From positions 558,001 to 622,000 of the forward strand of contig NZ_BMCU01000003.1 in NCBI RefSeq assembly GCF_014635345.1: a DNA stretch of 64,000 bases, read 5' to 3'. Position numbers and translations under genes: made by a program. Numbering within the stretch: the stretch's first letter is position 1; every line of letters starts with the position of its first letter. Positions 35,528 to 43,965 of this stretch are shown piece by piece. This DNA is from Rhodococcoides trifolii. GTDB lineage: Bacteria > Actinomycetota > Actinomycetes > Mycobacteriales > Mycobacteriaceae. The notes beneath the pieces are model-generated. The model searched no databases. It was not told where the DNA came from and saw nothing but the letters and a program-made list of their open reading frames with translations.

Positions 35528-36954
35528 CCGAGTCGTCCACCCTGCACACGGCATCGCTGCGACGTCGGCTGATTCTCTCGGCGATGTCAGTGATGGCGAT
35601 CGTCCTCGTCGTCGTCGTGGTGGCCACGAGCGTTCTTCTCGAAGCGCAGCTCCGTTCATCGGCCACCAGCGGTCTGGCGGGCCGAGCATCGACCGCACAG
35701 CAGATGCTCGACCGCGGCTCCGAGCCGGCGGAAATCGTCGCTGCCGCAACCGGACCCAACATTGCGGCCCAGCTGATCACGACGGACGGAAGGGTGTACG
35801 GCAATCTCGCTCTCCGTCCTGCAGCAGACGCACCGAAGCCGCCGTCTCCCCCCTCCGGTGGTCCCGGTACGCCGTCGGGTGCGCCGACTCCCCCTGATCC
35901 CGCACCTCCCGCTGAGGTGACGGAAACGCAGGTGTCGACGTCGACGCTGTCCGACGGCTCGGTCCTGACAGTGGCGGTCGACGCGTCGGCCATCTCCGAT
36001 ATTCGACGGCAGCTTCTGTTGATCCTCGTTCCCGTGGTGCTCGCCGCGGCGGCGTTGGCCGCACTTGCGTTGTCGCTGGCTGTCTCTCGGGGTCTTCGGC
36101 CGTTACGGGCGATGACTGCTGTCGCCCGCTCGATCACCACCGGCAACCGGGGGCACCGGCTGAAGCCCGACGACGCACGCACCGAACTCGGGGAGACGGC
36201 AGCGGCTTTCGACGAGATGCTCGATGCACTCGAGGGGGCGGAAGTCCGCGAACGTGACGGCGCCGCCCGTACGCGCCGATTCTTCGACGACGCCGCCCAC
36301 GATCTGCGCACACCGGTGGCGGGTGTCGCGGCGGCCGCCGAGGCGCTGTTGCGCGCCGGCCCGGAGGCCGACGCGGACGTGCGGGAGAGGTTGCAGCTGT
36401 TGATGGTTCGCGAGGCTCGCCACGCGGCTCGGCTGATCGACGACCTCCTGGCCGCCGCGAGGATCGAGACGACCGCAGATCTGACCACGGCGCCCGTCGA
36501 CTTGGTGGAACTCGTGCGCGCCGATGCCGACCGGGTGCGGGTGCTCGCACCCGAGACCGCGGTGACCGTCGTCGGCGACTCGGTCGTCGCGAACGTCGAC
36601 CGGGTGCGGATGGCGCAGGTGCTCGCAAACCTGACCGACAACGCGCGCCGGCACAACCCACCCGGCACGGACATCACCGTGTCCGTCGAAGGAACCGACC
36701 ACGGCGCTCGAATCGTCGTGCGCGACAACGGCCTCGGCATCGCGCCCGAGGACCGCGAGCGTGTGTTCGACCGCATGGTCAGACTCGACAACGCGCGGTC
36801 GTCATCGGACGGATCCGGCCTCGGTCTCGCCATTGCGCGCACGCTGGTACGTCAGCACGGCGGCGAGATCGTCTGTGTCGGAAACGAACCCGACGTCGGC
36901 TCGTCGTTCGAGATCACACTGCCTCTATCGAAAATCACACTGCCTCATCAGTGA
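35524..36954 (+). CDS. Sensor histidine kinase with proline-rich extracytoplasmic loop
   Basis: 476 aa. Transmembrane span 1 is at about 16-39 and span 2 at about 160-183. The loop between them has a strikingly Pro-rich stretch (about 103-137, PKPPSPPSGGPGTPSGAP). HAMP follows, then HisKA with the phospho-His in FFDDAAHDLRTPVAG, the N-box NLTDNARRHNPPG, the G1 box DNGLGIAPEDRERVF and G2 GSGLGLAIARTL. It is translationally coupled to the response regulator. The C terminus ITLPLSKITLPHQ contains a short tandem duplication. The Pro-rich loop recalls the divergent Pro-rich exported protein, which might be its ligand or target (inference). Confidence 0.92.
   Translation: MTESSTLHTASLRRRLILSAMSVMAIVLVVVVVATSVLLEAQLRSSATSGLAGRASTAQQMLDRGSEPAEIVAAATGPNIAAQLITTDGRVYGNLALRPAADAPKPPSPPSGGPGTPSGAPTPPDPAPPAEVTETQVSTSTLSDGSVLTVAVDASAISDIRRQLLLILVPVVLAAAALAALALSLAVSRGLRPLRAMTAVARSITTGNRGHRLKPDDARTELGETAAAFDEMLDALEGAEVRERDGAARTRRFFDDAAHDLRTPVAGVAAAAEALLRAGPEADADVRERLQLLMVREARHAARLIDDLLAAARIETTADLTTAPVDLVELVRADADRVRVLAPETAVTVVGDSVVANVDRVRMAQVLANLTDNARRHNPPGTDITVSVEGTDHGARIVVRDNGLGIAPEDRERVFDRMVRLDNARSSSDGSGLGLAIARTLVRQHGGEIVCVGNEPDVGSSFEITLPLSKITLPHQ
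36913..36946. repeat. Tandem duplication at the end of the kinase gene
   Basis: ATCACACTGCCTC occurs at 36913-36925 and 36934-36946 (period 21 bp) just before the kinase stop, adding a second I-T-L-P to the C terminus. It also lies in the overlap with the convergent GGDEF gene. Confidence 0.8.
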
Positions 36955-37801
36955 GAGCGCGCCCTCGACCCTCCCGCTTCGCCCGGTACAGCAACATGTC
37001 GGCGCGGTCGAAGCACTCCCAGAAGCTCTCGCCCGGTCGGGTCGTCGAGTACCCGGCGGAGAACGTGACCCACCCGGGCATCGACGCGGCGACGGCCGCC
37101 AACTCGTCCAGGATCGCGGCAGCGACGGGTGCGTCGGACCGAGGAAGCGCTAGCACGAATTCCTCACCGCCCCAACGTGAGCACAGTCCTCGCGCGCCGG
37201 CTACCTCCTGCATCCGATGGGCGAACGCCACGATCAGGTCGTCGCCGGCGTGATGGCCGTGGGCGTCGTTGTAGGACTTGAAGTGGTCCAGATCCAGGAC
37301 CGCGAGCGTCAGCGGTTGTCCTCGATCAGGGGTCGACGCCAGCAGACGCAGCCGATCACGCCAACCCCGCCTGTTGAGCAACCCGGTCAAGGGGTCGGTG
37401 GAGGCCAGCGTGTTCAGTTCGTCCTCGGCGAGACGGCGGCTGGTGGTGTCGTTGACCACGGCCATCGTCCACCGCTCCCCCGACGGGCCGACGACGGCTT
37501 CCGCTGCGACCCACCCCCACCGCACCGACCCGTCGGGACGGATGTAGCGCTTCTCGACGCGCAACTGCTCGCCGCGTGCCCGCGCATCGGACATGGTCTG
37601 TTCCATGGCGGCGTGCTGCGCGAGGTCGTCGGGATGGGTGTACCCGCGGGACGACATGCCGAGAAGCTCGGCTTCGCTGCGGCCGAGGACCGTGCAATAC
37701 GCCTCGTTCATCATCACCAGCAGACCGTCCTCGTCCGCGAGCGCAATTCCTACCGGACTGCACTCGAAGAGAATTCGGTACCACTGTTCGTCGACACCCA
37801 C
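36935..37801 (-). CDS. PAS-GGDEF diguanylate cyclase
   Basis: 288 aa. One PAS domain (about 5-125, FECSPVGIALADEDGLLVMM with a PAC-type tail RRWGW-like ending in VVNDTTSRRLAE) precedes a GGDEF domain that starts DPLTGLLNRRGWRDRL and has the active site RWGGEEFVLAL. Predicted to make cyclic di-GMP; no membrane span, so a cytosolic sensor. ATG or GTG at 37801 opens at the PAS domain. Its 3' end overlaps the sensor kinase gene by 20 bp, tail to tail, inside a duplicated 13-mer. Confidence 0.9.
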   Translation of the reverse strand: MGVDEQWYRILFECSPVGIALADEDGLLVMMNEAYCTVLGRSEAELLGMSSRGYTHPDDLAQHAAMEQTMSDARARGEQLRVEKRYIRPDGSVRWGWVAAEAVVGPSGERWTMAVVNDTTSRRLAEDELNTLASTDPLTGLLNRRGWRDRLRLLASTPDRGQPLTLAVLDLDHFKSYNDAHGHHAGDDLIVAFAHRMQEVAGARGLCSRWGGEEFVLALPRSDAPVAAAILDELAAVAASMPGWVTFSAGYSTTRPGESFWECFDRADMLLYRAKREGRGRALTDEAV

Positions 37802-37830
37802 GAGCCGACTTTACCGAGAGCGCGGGCGAT

Positions 37831-39381
37831 TCAGACGGGACGAAGCAACGAACGTCGCCGCGGCGGGACGTACTGGGGCTCTTTGTCGCGCAGCAGCCGC
37901 AGCGCTCGACGCAATTCGAGTCGGGTGTCGGCCGGTTCGATGACAGCATCGATGAAGCCACGCTCGGCAGCCATGTACGGGGTAGCGATGAACTCGTTGT
38001 AGAAGTCGATGAAGCCCTGCCGCACTTCGGGTCCACGGTCCCCGGCCGCTTCGATCTCCCTCTTCTTGAGCAGCGCGACCGCACCCTCGGCGCCCATCAC
38101 CGCAATGCGCGCCGTCGGCCATGCGAAGTTGATGTCGGCGCCCAAGTTCTTCGACCCCATCACCGCGTAACCGCCGCCGTACGCCTTGCGGATCACCACG
38201 GTGACCTTGGGAACGGTGGCCTCGATGATGGCCGCTAGCAACTTGGCACCGCGGTAGATCACACCGCCGCTCTCCTGTTCGAGGCCGGGCAGGTACCCCG
38301 GAATGTCGACCACCGAGATGATCGGGATGTTGTAGGCGTCGCAGATCAGGAGGAAGCGGGCCGCCTTCTCCGAACTCTTGATGTCGAGCGCCCCGCTGAG
38401 GTACAGCGGCTGGTTCGCCATCACGCCCACCGTGCGTCCGTCGACGCGGGAGAAGCCGGTGATCACGTTCGGGGCGTACTCCGAACTGACCTCGTGAAAC
38501 TCGCCGTCGTCGAAGAGGCGGATCAGGACGTCGTGCATGTCGTAGGCCGCGTTGTCGGAGTCGGGCAGAAAGGTGTTCAGGCCGCGGTCCGAGTCGGTGA
38601 CGGTGGGCTCGATTCCGGGGTTCACGAGCGGGGTGTCCTCGTGGCAGTTGGTCGGCAGGTAGCCCAGCAACGTCCGCACCCATTCGAACGCGTCCGTCTC
38701 CGTCTTGGCGACGTGGTGGACGGTTCCGTAACTGGCCTGGGCGCGTGCACCGCCGAGGTCTTCGATGGAGATCTTCTCGCCCGTAACGCTCTCGAGAATC
38801 TCCGGACCGGTGACGAACATGTACGCCTGGTCCTCGACGGCGACGACGAAGTCGGTGCAGGCAGGTGAGTAGGCGGCGCCGCCGGCGCATTTGCCCAGCA
38901 TGATCGAGATCTGGGGCGCGAGACCGGAGATCATGGCCTGCCGCTTCCCGATCTCGGCGTAGAACGCGAGGGAGTTCACCGATTCCTGCACCCGGGCGCC
39001 GCCTGAGTCGTTGATGCCGATGAGCGGGCACCCGATCTTCACCGCGAGTTCCATGATGGCGCAGACCTTGCGGCCGAACATCTCGCCGAGGCTGCCGCCG
39101 AAGACGGTCTGATCGTGCGAGTACACGACGACGGGACGCCCTTCGACGGTTCCGCGGCCGGTCACGACGCCGTCGCCGTACGCGTAGTCGGGACTCCCGA
39201 CGGCTTTGACGAGGGCGCCGTACTCGACGAAGCTGCCCCGGTCGAGAATCATGTCGATTCGCTCACGTGGCGTGGGCAGTCCGAGCGATTTACGTTTGGC
39301 GATCGCCTTCACGCTGCCGGCGTTGTCGGCCAGGTCGAGTTTGTGGCGCAGTTCCGCGAGCTTGTCTGCCGTTGTCTTCAC
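37831..39381 (-). CDS. Acyl-CoA carboxylase carboxyltransferase (beta) subunit
   Basis: Transfers carboxyl from carboxybiotin to acetyl- or propionyl-CoA, giving malonyl- or methylmalonyl-CoA. 516 aa from GTG 39381, which has AAAGGGG six bases before it. The crotonase-like halves are clear: INDSGGARVQESVNSLAFYAEI (first oxyanion region) and the second-half VDIPGYLPGLEQESGGVIYRGAKLL. The C terminus QYVPPRRRSLLRPV is typical of actinobacterial AccD/PccB. No alpha (biotin) subunit is adjacent, as with several mycobacterial accD genes. The substrate cannot be fixed from sequence alone. Codon usage is standard. Confidence 0.93.
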   Translation of the reverse strand: MKTTADKLAELRHKLDLADNAGSVKAIAKRKSLGLPTPRERIDMILDRGSFVEYGALVKAVGSPDYAYGDGVVTGRGTVEGRPVVVYSHDQTVFGGSLGEMFGRKVCAIMELAVKIGCPLIGINDSGGARVQESVNSLAFYAEIGKRQAMISGLAPQISIMLGKCAGGAAYSPACTDFVVAVEDQAYMFVTGPEILESVTGEKISIEDLGGARAQASYGTVHHVAKTETDAFEWVRTLLGYLPTNCHEDTPLVNPGIEPTVTDSDRGLNTFLPDSDNAAYDMHDVLIRLFDDGEFHEVSSEYAPNVITGFSRVDGRTVGVMANQPLYLSGALDIKSSEKAARFLLICDAYNIPIISVVDIPGYLPGLEQESGGVIYRGAKLLAAIIEATVPKVTVVIRKAYGGGYAVMGSKNLGADINFAWPTARIAVMGAEGAVALLKKREIEAAGDRGPEVRQGFIDFYNEFIATPYMAAERGFIDAVIEPADTRLELRRALRLLRDKEPQYVPPRRRSLLRPV

Positions 39382-39463
39382 CGTGAACCCCTTTTGTCGT
39401 TCCAGCAGCCCCCGCTCGCGGACGATACGGATGCCGAAACGGCTGTGAATTCTCACATCGGGG

Positions 39464-40396
39464 TCAGGGCGCCTCCGGGGCCCAGCCTTCGAGGGTCGAG
39501 AGATCGGGGTACGAGCTCTGCGTGCCCACCCGAAGAGTGGCGTAGGCGCCCACCCTGGCGGCGTAAGTTGCTGCGTCCGAGAGACTTTCGCCTGCCGCGA
39601 GACGTGCGGCCAGCGCGCCGGTGAAGGCGTCTCCGGCACCGGTGGTGTCCACCGGCTCGACCGACGGCGCCGGAACGATCACGACGGTGGGATCACCGTC
39701 CGCGTCCAGAACCACCGCTCCTCGGGCGCCGCGCGTGACGACGGCGGTTCGTATCGAGAGCGTGGCCAGCGTCGAGACCACATCTGTCCAGTCGTGCACG
39801 GGCCCGTCGACGAGCAGCTCGAGTTCGTGCTCGTTCACCAGCAGCACGTCACCCGGTTCGAGCAGGTCGGTGACGGCCTCGAACGGCGACAGATTGACGA
39901 GGATTCGCGCCCCGGCGTCGCGCCCCCGGCGGGCGGCATCGCGCACCACCTCGAGCGGCGCCTCCAAGCACAGGCAGACCACCCGCACTCCGTCGAACGC
40001 GTCCAAGTGTCTGTCGAGCGACGCGGGAGCGAGTCGGCCGTTCGCGCCTGCGCTCACGACGATGGTGTTCTCGCCCGCCGCGTCGACGGTGATCACCGCG
40101 GTGCCGGTGACCGCGTCCTCGATACGCTCGACTCGGGTGATGTCGACGGCGGCGGCGTCGAGCGAGGCCAGCACGATGTCGGCGTGAGCGTCGTCCCCTA
40201 CCGCGCCGATCATCGCGACGCGACTCCCGAGTCTCGACGCCGCGACCGCCTGGTTGGCACTCTTGCCGCCTGCGCCCACGATCAGGTCGTCGCCGTGCAC
40301 GGTCTCACCCCCGCGAGGAAATCGCTCGGTGCGCACGATCAGGTCGGCGTTCAGGGAGCCGACGACCAGGACGTCGAGAGGAGGTTCGGTGCTCAC
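39464..40396 (-). CDS. rbsK: Ribokinase (PfkB family)
   Basis: Phosphorylates ribose at O5. 310 aa from GTG 40396. N-terminal motif VVGSLNADLIVRTERFPRGG and GAGGKSANQAVAASRLG bind the sugar; the C-terminal VDTTGAGDAFTGALAARLA contains the catalytic Asp and anion hole. A GTG nine bases further upstream is in frame, but TAGAGT (complement of 40404-40409) is a -10 placed exactly for a leaderless message starting at 40396. No ribose transporter is next to it; the orphan sugar-binding lipoprotein at 23148 is 15 kb away. Confidence 0.9.
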   Translation of the reverse strand: MSTEPPLDVLVVGSLNADLIVRTERFPRGGETVHGDDLIVGAGGKSANQAVAASRLGSRVAMIGAVGDDAHADIVLASLDAAAVDITRVERIEDAVTGTAVITVDAAGENTIVVSAGANGRLAPASLDRHLDAFDGVRVVCLCLEAPLEVVRDAARRGRDAGARILVNLSPFEAVTDLLEPGDVLLVNEHELELLVDGPVHDWTDVVSTLATLSIRTAVVTRGARGAVVLDADGDPTVVIVPAPSVEPVDTTGAGDAFTGALAARLAAGESLSDAATYAARVGAYATLRVGTQSSYPDLSTLEGWAPEAP

Positions 40397-40495
40397 CGGC
40401 GTCACTCTATTGATGTCGTCAGAACGGCACCTCGGTACGTCAACATCGCGTCAAGACCGTCGACGCTCACCCGGCGGCGGCCGCACTCTGGACCC

Positions 40496-40963
40496 GTGAG
40501 CATCCTCGACGTCCTCCCCTCCCTTCGTGCCGCGGCGCCGGTGCGCTTCGACCCCGAACTCTGGCCGCCTACGACGGAGTGCGTGCACGGCGCGATGCGG
40601 GTCGGCGGCATGGACCTCGAGGAGGTCGTCGACACGCTCGGGGTGGCGGTGCTGCGATCGGGGGCTTCCCCGGCCGTGACGGTGACCCGCGTGCTCGCGG
40701 TCAGCGGCTCGACGGTCCTCGTCGACGGCGGTAGCGGCCGGACGCCGATTGCTGCGGCGGCCGTGAGCAATCGGCACCCGGTCGGGCTCACTGCCCTGTT
40801 CGACATCGTCTCGGCACGAACGCCGTTGGGTGCGACGACGCTTCCCGGCGACATCCGCGCCGGTGACGTGCTGGCCATGGTCGGCTGCGGCGGAGCCGCC
40901 GTGCTCGGGCTAGCCGACGTGGACGCGGGGCCGACGCGAGAGGTCCTTCTCCGCACGGCGTAG
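40496..40963 (+). CDS. Diaminopimelate-decarboxylase-like protein lacking the PLP barrel
   Basis: 155 aa from GTG 40496. The first 47 residues ([20 protein letters not shown], then [16 protein letters not shown]) resemble the extreme N terminus of actinobacterial LysA (…WP…GGVxLxxLAxxxGTP…). The remainder ([20 protein letters not shown] … [20 protein letters not shown] followed by AMVGCGGA) resembles the C-terminal beta domain (…VDGGM…DDIRPGDLVAV…GAY). The whole TIM barrel, with its PLP lysine, is missing, yet the frame is intact and codon use is normal. It cannot be a decarboxylase. It is either a decaying remnant or a small derived protein. It overlaps the convergent permease gene by 54 bp. 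Confidence 0.6.
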   Translation: MSILDVLPSLRAAAPVRFDPELWPPTTECVHGAMRVGGMDLEEVVDTLGVAVLRSGASPAVTVTRVLAVSGSTVLVDGGSGRTPIAAAAVSNRHPVGLTALFDIVSARTPLGATTLPGDIRAGDVLAMVGCGGAAVLGLADVDAGPTREVLLRTA

Positions 40964-42838
40964 GACCTCTCGGGTCACGGGTGCCACCTCACCGGCTCCG
41001 ATGAACAGGAACCGCAGCAGGTTGATCAACGGATTGCCTTCCGACCATTCGAAATAGACGTTCGGGTTGATTCCGGTGTCGTCGCGGATGGCAAGCAAGA
41101 CAGCGGCTATCGAGTTGGGCACCGCGGGACTGTTCACCCACAGCACGCGATGAGGCCCGCGTTGCCGCCCGTGGACGTAGAGATCGGTCGAGAAATCGGA
41201 CGAGTCGACCACGTTGACCTCGAGGAACAGGATGGGCGCCGAATCGGAAAGGTGGCTGTCGGCTCGTTGCTGTCGCGCCTTCTCGGTGTACTCGTCGACG
41301 TCGAGGCGATCGGCGTCGTGCGCCACGATTTCGACGGTTCCGAGTCGGCACGTCTCGTCGATGAAACGCTGTGCTGTGGAATCGAATTCGATGGACGTCG
41401 CGCGCAGTTCGAAGGCGCGGTTCACGCGCGAGAGGAAGGAGATCAACAGGATCGAGAAGATGAAGAACGCAGCCACCTTCACTCCGTCGGGACGCTCGAT
41501 GACGTTTGCGATGGTGGTGTAGACGAAGACGACGGCAATGGTCGCGAACATGTACATCAGTGCCCGCTGACGGTGACGCCTCGCCGAGAGTGTCACCGCG
41601 ACGGACGCGGACGTGATGAGCACGAGAACACCGGTCGCGTAGGCCCCGCTCTGCTCGTCGACGCTGGCGCCGAAGTAGATCGTGACCGTCACCGCGATGG
41701 CGGCGAACACCAGAACCAGCGGTCGGACCGCACGGGCCCACTCCGGGGCCATCCCGTACCGCGGAAGATAACGCGGCACGAGGTTGAGCAATCCGGCCAG
41801 AGCCGACGCGCCGGCGAACCAGAGAATCGCGATGGTGCTGAGGTCGTACACCGTGCCGAAGATCTCGCCGAGATGTTCGTGCGCCAGATACGCCAACGCT
41901 CTGCCGTTGGCGCCCCCACCCGGCTGGAACTCCTCCTGTGGAATCAGGATGGTCGTGATGACGGAGGAGCACAGAAGAAAGCCGGACATGATGATGGCGG
42001 CGGTCGCGAGCAATCGGCGCGCCCCGCGAATGCGGCCGGTCGGCCGCTTGTCGGTGTCGTCGGCATCGCCCTCGATCTGCGGCATCACGGCCACACCGGT
42101 CTCGAAGCCGGACAGTCCGAGCGCCAGCTTCGGAAACACCACCAGGGCGATCGCGATCATCATGAGCGGATTGCCGTGCTCGGTCGTCATCGCCGATGTC
42201 CAGTCGGTGATCTTCGACGGTGCCTGCGCGATCTCGACGAACCCGGCGACGACCACGACGAAATTGAGCGTCAAGTAGATGGTGACCAGGGTGACCGCGA
42301 TTCCGATCGCCTCGGTGAACCCCTTGAGGAACACCGCAGTCAGCAGCGCCAGAAAGACCAGGGTGATGACGACCTGCTGATTGCTCAGACCTGCAGGCGC
42401 AAAAGGGTTCTCGATCACGTGCGCGGACGCGTCGGCCGCCGACAGTGTGATGGTGATGAGAAAGTCCGTCGCTGCGAATCCGAGGAGAACGAGCACGAAG
42501 ATCTTGCCGCCCCACTTCGGCAGGAGCTTCTCGAGCATCGCGATCGAGCCCTCACCTCGCGGCGACTCGCGCGCCACGCGGCGGTAGACCGGAAGCGCAC
42601 CGAACAAAGTGAGCACGATGAGAACGACCGTCGCTATCGGCGCAAGCGTTCCCGCCGCGAGTGCGGCAATGGCCGGCTGATAGCCGAGTGTCGAGAAGTA
42701 GTCGACACCCGTCAGACACATGACTTTCCACCACGGATGGGTGTGCTCGACCTTCGTCGGTTTGCGGTGTGGGCCGAGATGGCCGGACGGTTCCTCGGTG
42801 ATGTCGGCGAGCAACCATCCGCCCAGGCGTGACTCCAT
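40910..42838 (-). CDS. APC-superfamily permease with C-terminal cytosolic domain
   Basis: 642 aa. About twelve hydrophobic spans begin near residue 40 with [20 protein letters not shown], the unwound-helix motif of the amino-acid/polyamine/organocation superfamily. A large family of such 600-650 aa proteins in actinobacteria is annotated as amino-acid or potassium permeases (KUP/KimA-like). The last roughly 170 residues are soluble ([20 protein letters not shown], then [19 protein letters not shown]) and could bind a ligand or nucleotide. Substrate is open. ATG 42838 faces the SnoaL-like gene 22 bp away, so they share a short divergent promoter region. Confidence 0.82.
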   Translation of the reverse strand: MESRLGGWLLADITEEPSGHLGPHRKPTKVEHTHPWWKVMCLTGVDYFSTLGYQPAIAALAAGTLAPIATVVLIVLTLFGALPVYRRVARESPRGEGSIAMLEKLLPKWGGKIFVLVLLGFAATDFLITITLSAADASAHVIENPFAPAGLSNQQVVITLVFLALLTAVFLKGFTEAIGIAVTLVTIYLTLNFVVVVAGFVEIAQAPSKITDWTSAMTTEHGNPLMMIAIALVVFPKLALGLSGFETGVAVMPQIEGDADDTDKRPTGRIRGARRLLATAAIIMSGFLLCSSVITTILIPQEEFQPGGGANGRALAYLAHEHLGEIFGTVYDLSTIAILWFAGASALAGLLNLVPRYLPRYGMAPEWARAVRPLVLVFAAIAVTVTIYFGASVDEQSGAYATGVLVLITSASVAVTLSARRHRQRALMYMFATIAVVFVYTTIANVIERPDGVKVAAFFIFSILLISFLSRVNRAFELRATSIEFDSTAQRFIDETCRLGTVEIVAHDADRLDVDEYTEKARQQRADSHLSDSAPILFLEVNVVDSSDFSTDLYVHGRQRGPHRVLWVNSPAVPNSIAAVLLAIRDDTGINPNVYFEWSEGNPLINLLRFLFIGAGEVAPVTREVLRRAEKDLSRRPRVHVG

Positions 42839-42860
42839 CGGCTCAATCTATATTCGTCCT

Positions 42861-43217
42861 ATGAGCACCTCGGAAATTGCCACCGTCCTCGCCTGGCACG
42901 ACGCCCTGAACGCGTCGGACGTCGACACCGTCCTCACGCTCGCCAGCGACGACATCGAGGTGGCGTCCGCAGACGGCGCTTCACAGGGACTCGCCGCGCT
43001 GCGCGAGTGGGCGAGTGATCCGCAAGTGACCTTGACGCCGGGACAGATGTACTACCGCGACGGCGTCGTCGTGGTCGAGGAAGCCGTGACCGGTTCCGCG
43101 ACCGAAGCGGCCTCGTTTCGGGTGGTGCACGATCACATCACGTCGATCTTCCGGCACGACGACATCGAGACCGCGCTGTCGTCCACCGGGATGACGACCG
43201 ACGACGCCGTGAGCTGA
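42861..43217 (+). CDS. SnoaL-like / nuclear-transport-factor-2 fold protein
   Basis: 118 aa from ATG 42861. The NTF2-like pattern is an N-terminal helix pair (VLAWHDALNASDVDTVLTLA), the strand DDIEVASADGASQGLAALRE, and the curved sheet with FRVVHDHITSIFRHDD. Such proteins act as small-molecule isomerases, hydrolases or just binding scaffolds; no catalytic set can be named here. A 5' TATATTCGTCCTATG context hints at a near-leaderless start. It is monocistronic and divergent from the APC permease gene. Confidence 0.78.
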   Translation: MSTSEIATVLAWHDALNASDVDTVLTLASDDIEVASADGASQGLAALREWASDPQVTLTPGQMYYRDGVVVVEEAVTGSATEAASFRVVHDHITSIFRHDDIETALSSTGMTTDDAVS

Positions 43218-43275
43218 GCGGCGGGCTCTCCGAGCTGCTGGTCACCGCAGTCGCGCCGTCGGTGAATCAGCAGAC

Positions 43276-43500
43276 CTAACGACTCCACATGTCGTGCAGC
43301 ATGACGATTTCGCGCTCACGGCACAGTCGACTACGCCTCGACGACCACCACCTCGACACCGCGTCGAAGACGACCTGACCCAGAACGACGAGCGCTCCGG
43401 TGGGGCAGCACGACATGGCCGCCATGGCCTGGGCGTCGTTGTCGTCGACGTCGGGCAGTGCGCTCACGAGACCTCCGTTGTCGGATCCGCGGTGTGTCAT
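43276..43500 (-). CDS. Hypothetical 74-aa protein
   Basis: 74 aa from ATG 43500. An acidic N-terminal third (ALPDVDDNDAQAMAAM) leads to MSCCPTGALVVLGQVVFDAV, a Cys-pair followed by a hydrophobic stretch, and an Arg-rich C terminus (RWWSSRRSRLCREREIV). I recognise no family. TAACGT six bases upstream could be the -10 of a leaderless message. GC at third positions is high in the first half and lower at the end. Coding status is likely but not certain. Confidence 0.4.
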   Translation of the reverse strand: MTHRGSDNGGLVSALPDVDDNDAQAMAAMSCCPTGALVVLGQVVFDAVSRWWSSRRSRLCREREIVMLHDMWSR

Positions 43501-43522
43501 GAGTCACGTTACAACGACGAAC

Positions 43523-43550
43523 GCCGCCGCACTTCGATAAGTGCGGCGGC
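43523..43550. terminator. Terminator after the 30-aa peptide gene
   Basis: Perfect 12-bp stem (43523-43534 with 43539-43550) and CGAT loop. It is downstream of the minus-strand small genes at 43597-43908 and just ahead of the 74-aa gene. On the minus strand it is followed by GTTCGTCGTTGT. Confidence 0.8.
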
Positions 43551-43567
43551 GAGTCGAGGGTTCGTCG

Positions 43568-43606
43568 GACCGGTGATTCCTCAGACCGGTGATTCGTCAG
43601 ACCGGG
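43568..43606. repeat. 16-bp tandem repeat carrying the stop of the 30-aa gene
   Basis: GACCGGTGATTCCTCA (43568-43583), GACCGGTGATTCGTCA (43584-43599) and a partial third GACCGGG (43600-43606). On the minus strand the array supplies the last codons and TGA of the 30-aa gene, plus a second downstream TGA. Confidence 0.85.
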
Positions 43607-43689
43607 TCGACGACGAGCAGCGTCGCCCAGTACGTCGACGCGTCCTGTCCGAGGTAAGGCATCAGGAAGTCGTACAGCAGGTAGGACAC
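43597..43689 (-). CDS. 30-aa small protein with strong ribosome site
   Basis: GTG 43689 is preceded by GAGAGGAG seven bases upstream, one of the best ribosome sites in the window. The product is MSYLLYDFLMPYLGQDASTY followed by WATLLVVDPV: an amphipathic aromatic-rich N-terminal half and a hydrophobic C-terminal half. It does not match KdpF, CydX or other small membrane subunits I know. It lies 39 bp after a 59-aa gene on the same strand and ahead of a clean terminator, so the two form a tiny operon. Its 3' end is a 16-bp tandem repeat. Translation is well supported; function is unknown. Confidence 0.6.
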   Translation of the reverse strand: MSYLLYDFLMPYLGQDASTYWATLLVVDPV

Positions 43690-43728
43690 AGAATCACTCC
43701 TCTCTCGGTGTCGAGGCCGGCAGATCGA

Positions 43729-43908
43729 TCAGTCCGAGTCGCTGGCGAAGTTCCACGAATCGTCGTCGTGTTGCACCTCGAGGCGCCATCCGAGCGGATC
43801 GTTGTCGGCTTTCGTCTCGATGAACCACTGGTGCGCATCCTGCGCGCTGTCGATCGTCTTCGTCGCGACGACGGTCGCGGTGGGGTCGAGTACTCGATAA
43901 TTGGCCAT
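43729..43908 (-). CDS. 59-aa soluble protein upstream of the 30-aa gene
   Basis: 59 aa from ATG 43908 to TGA 43729: MANYRVLDPTATVVATKTID, then a helix AQDAHQWFIETKADND and a strand-like GWRLEVQHDDDSWNF with an acidic tail. The pattern of strand, helix and strand is compatible with a small alpha/beta domain. I do not recognise a family. It is divergent from the HugZ-like gene (57 bp) and heads a two-gene unit with the 30-aa protein. Codon use is typical of the window (high GC at third positions), which supports it being real. Confidence 0.55.
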   Translation of the reverse strand: MANYRVLDPTATVVATKTIDSAQDAHQWFIETKADNDPLGWRLEVQHDDDSWNFASDSD

Positions 43909-43965
43909 GACCGGGTAATGCCCAGTGAGCCCCGTCCGTAATCATCACCCGCGTATCGTTCGGCC

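Noticed and set aside
41150..42832. 560-codon open frame on the plus strand opposite the APC permease
   Set aside because: The permease frame has clear membrane spans and family motifs; the opposite frame is low-complexity Arg/Asp/His-rich text.
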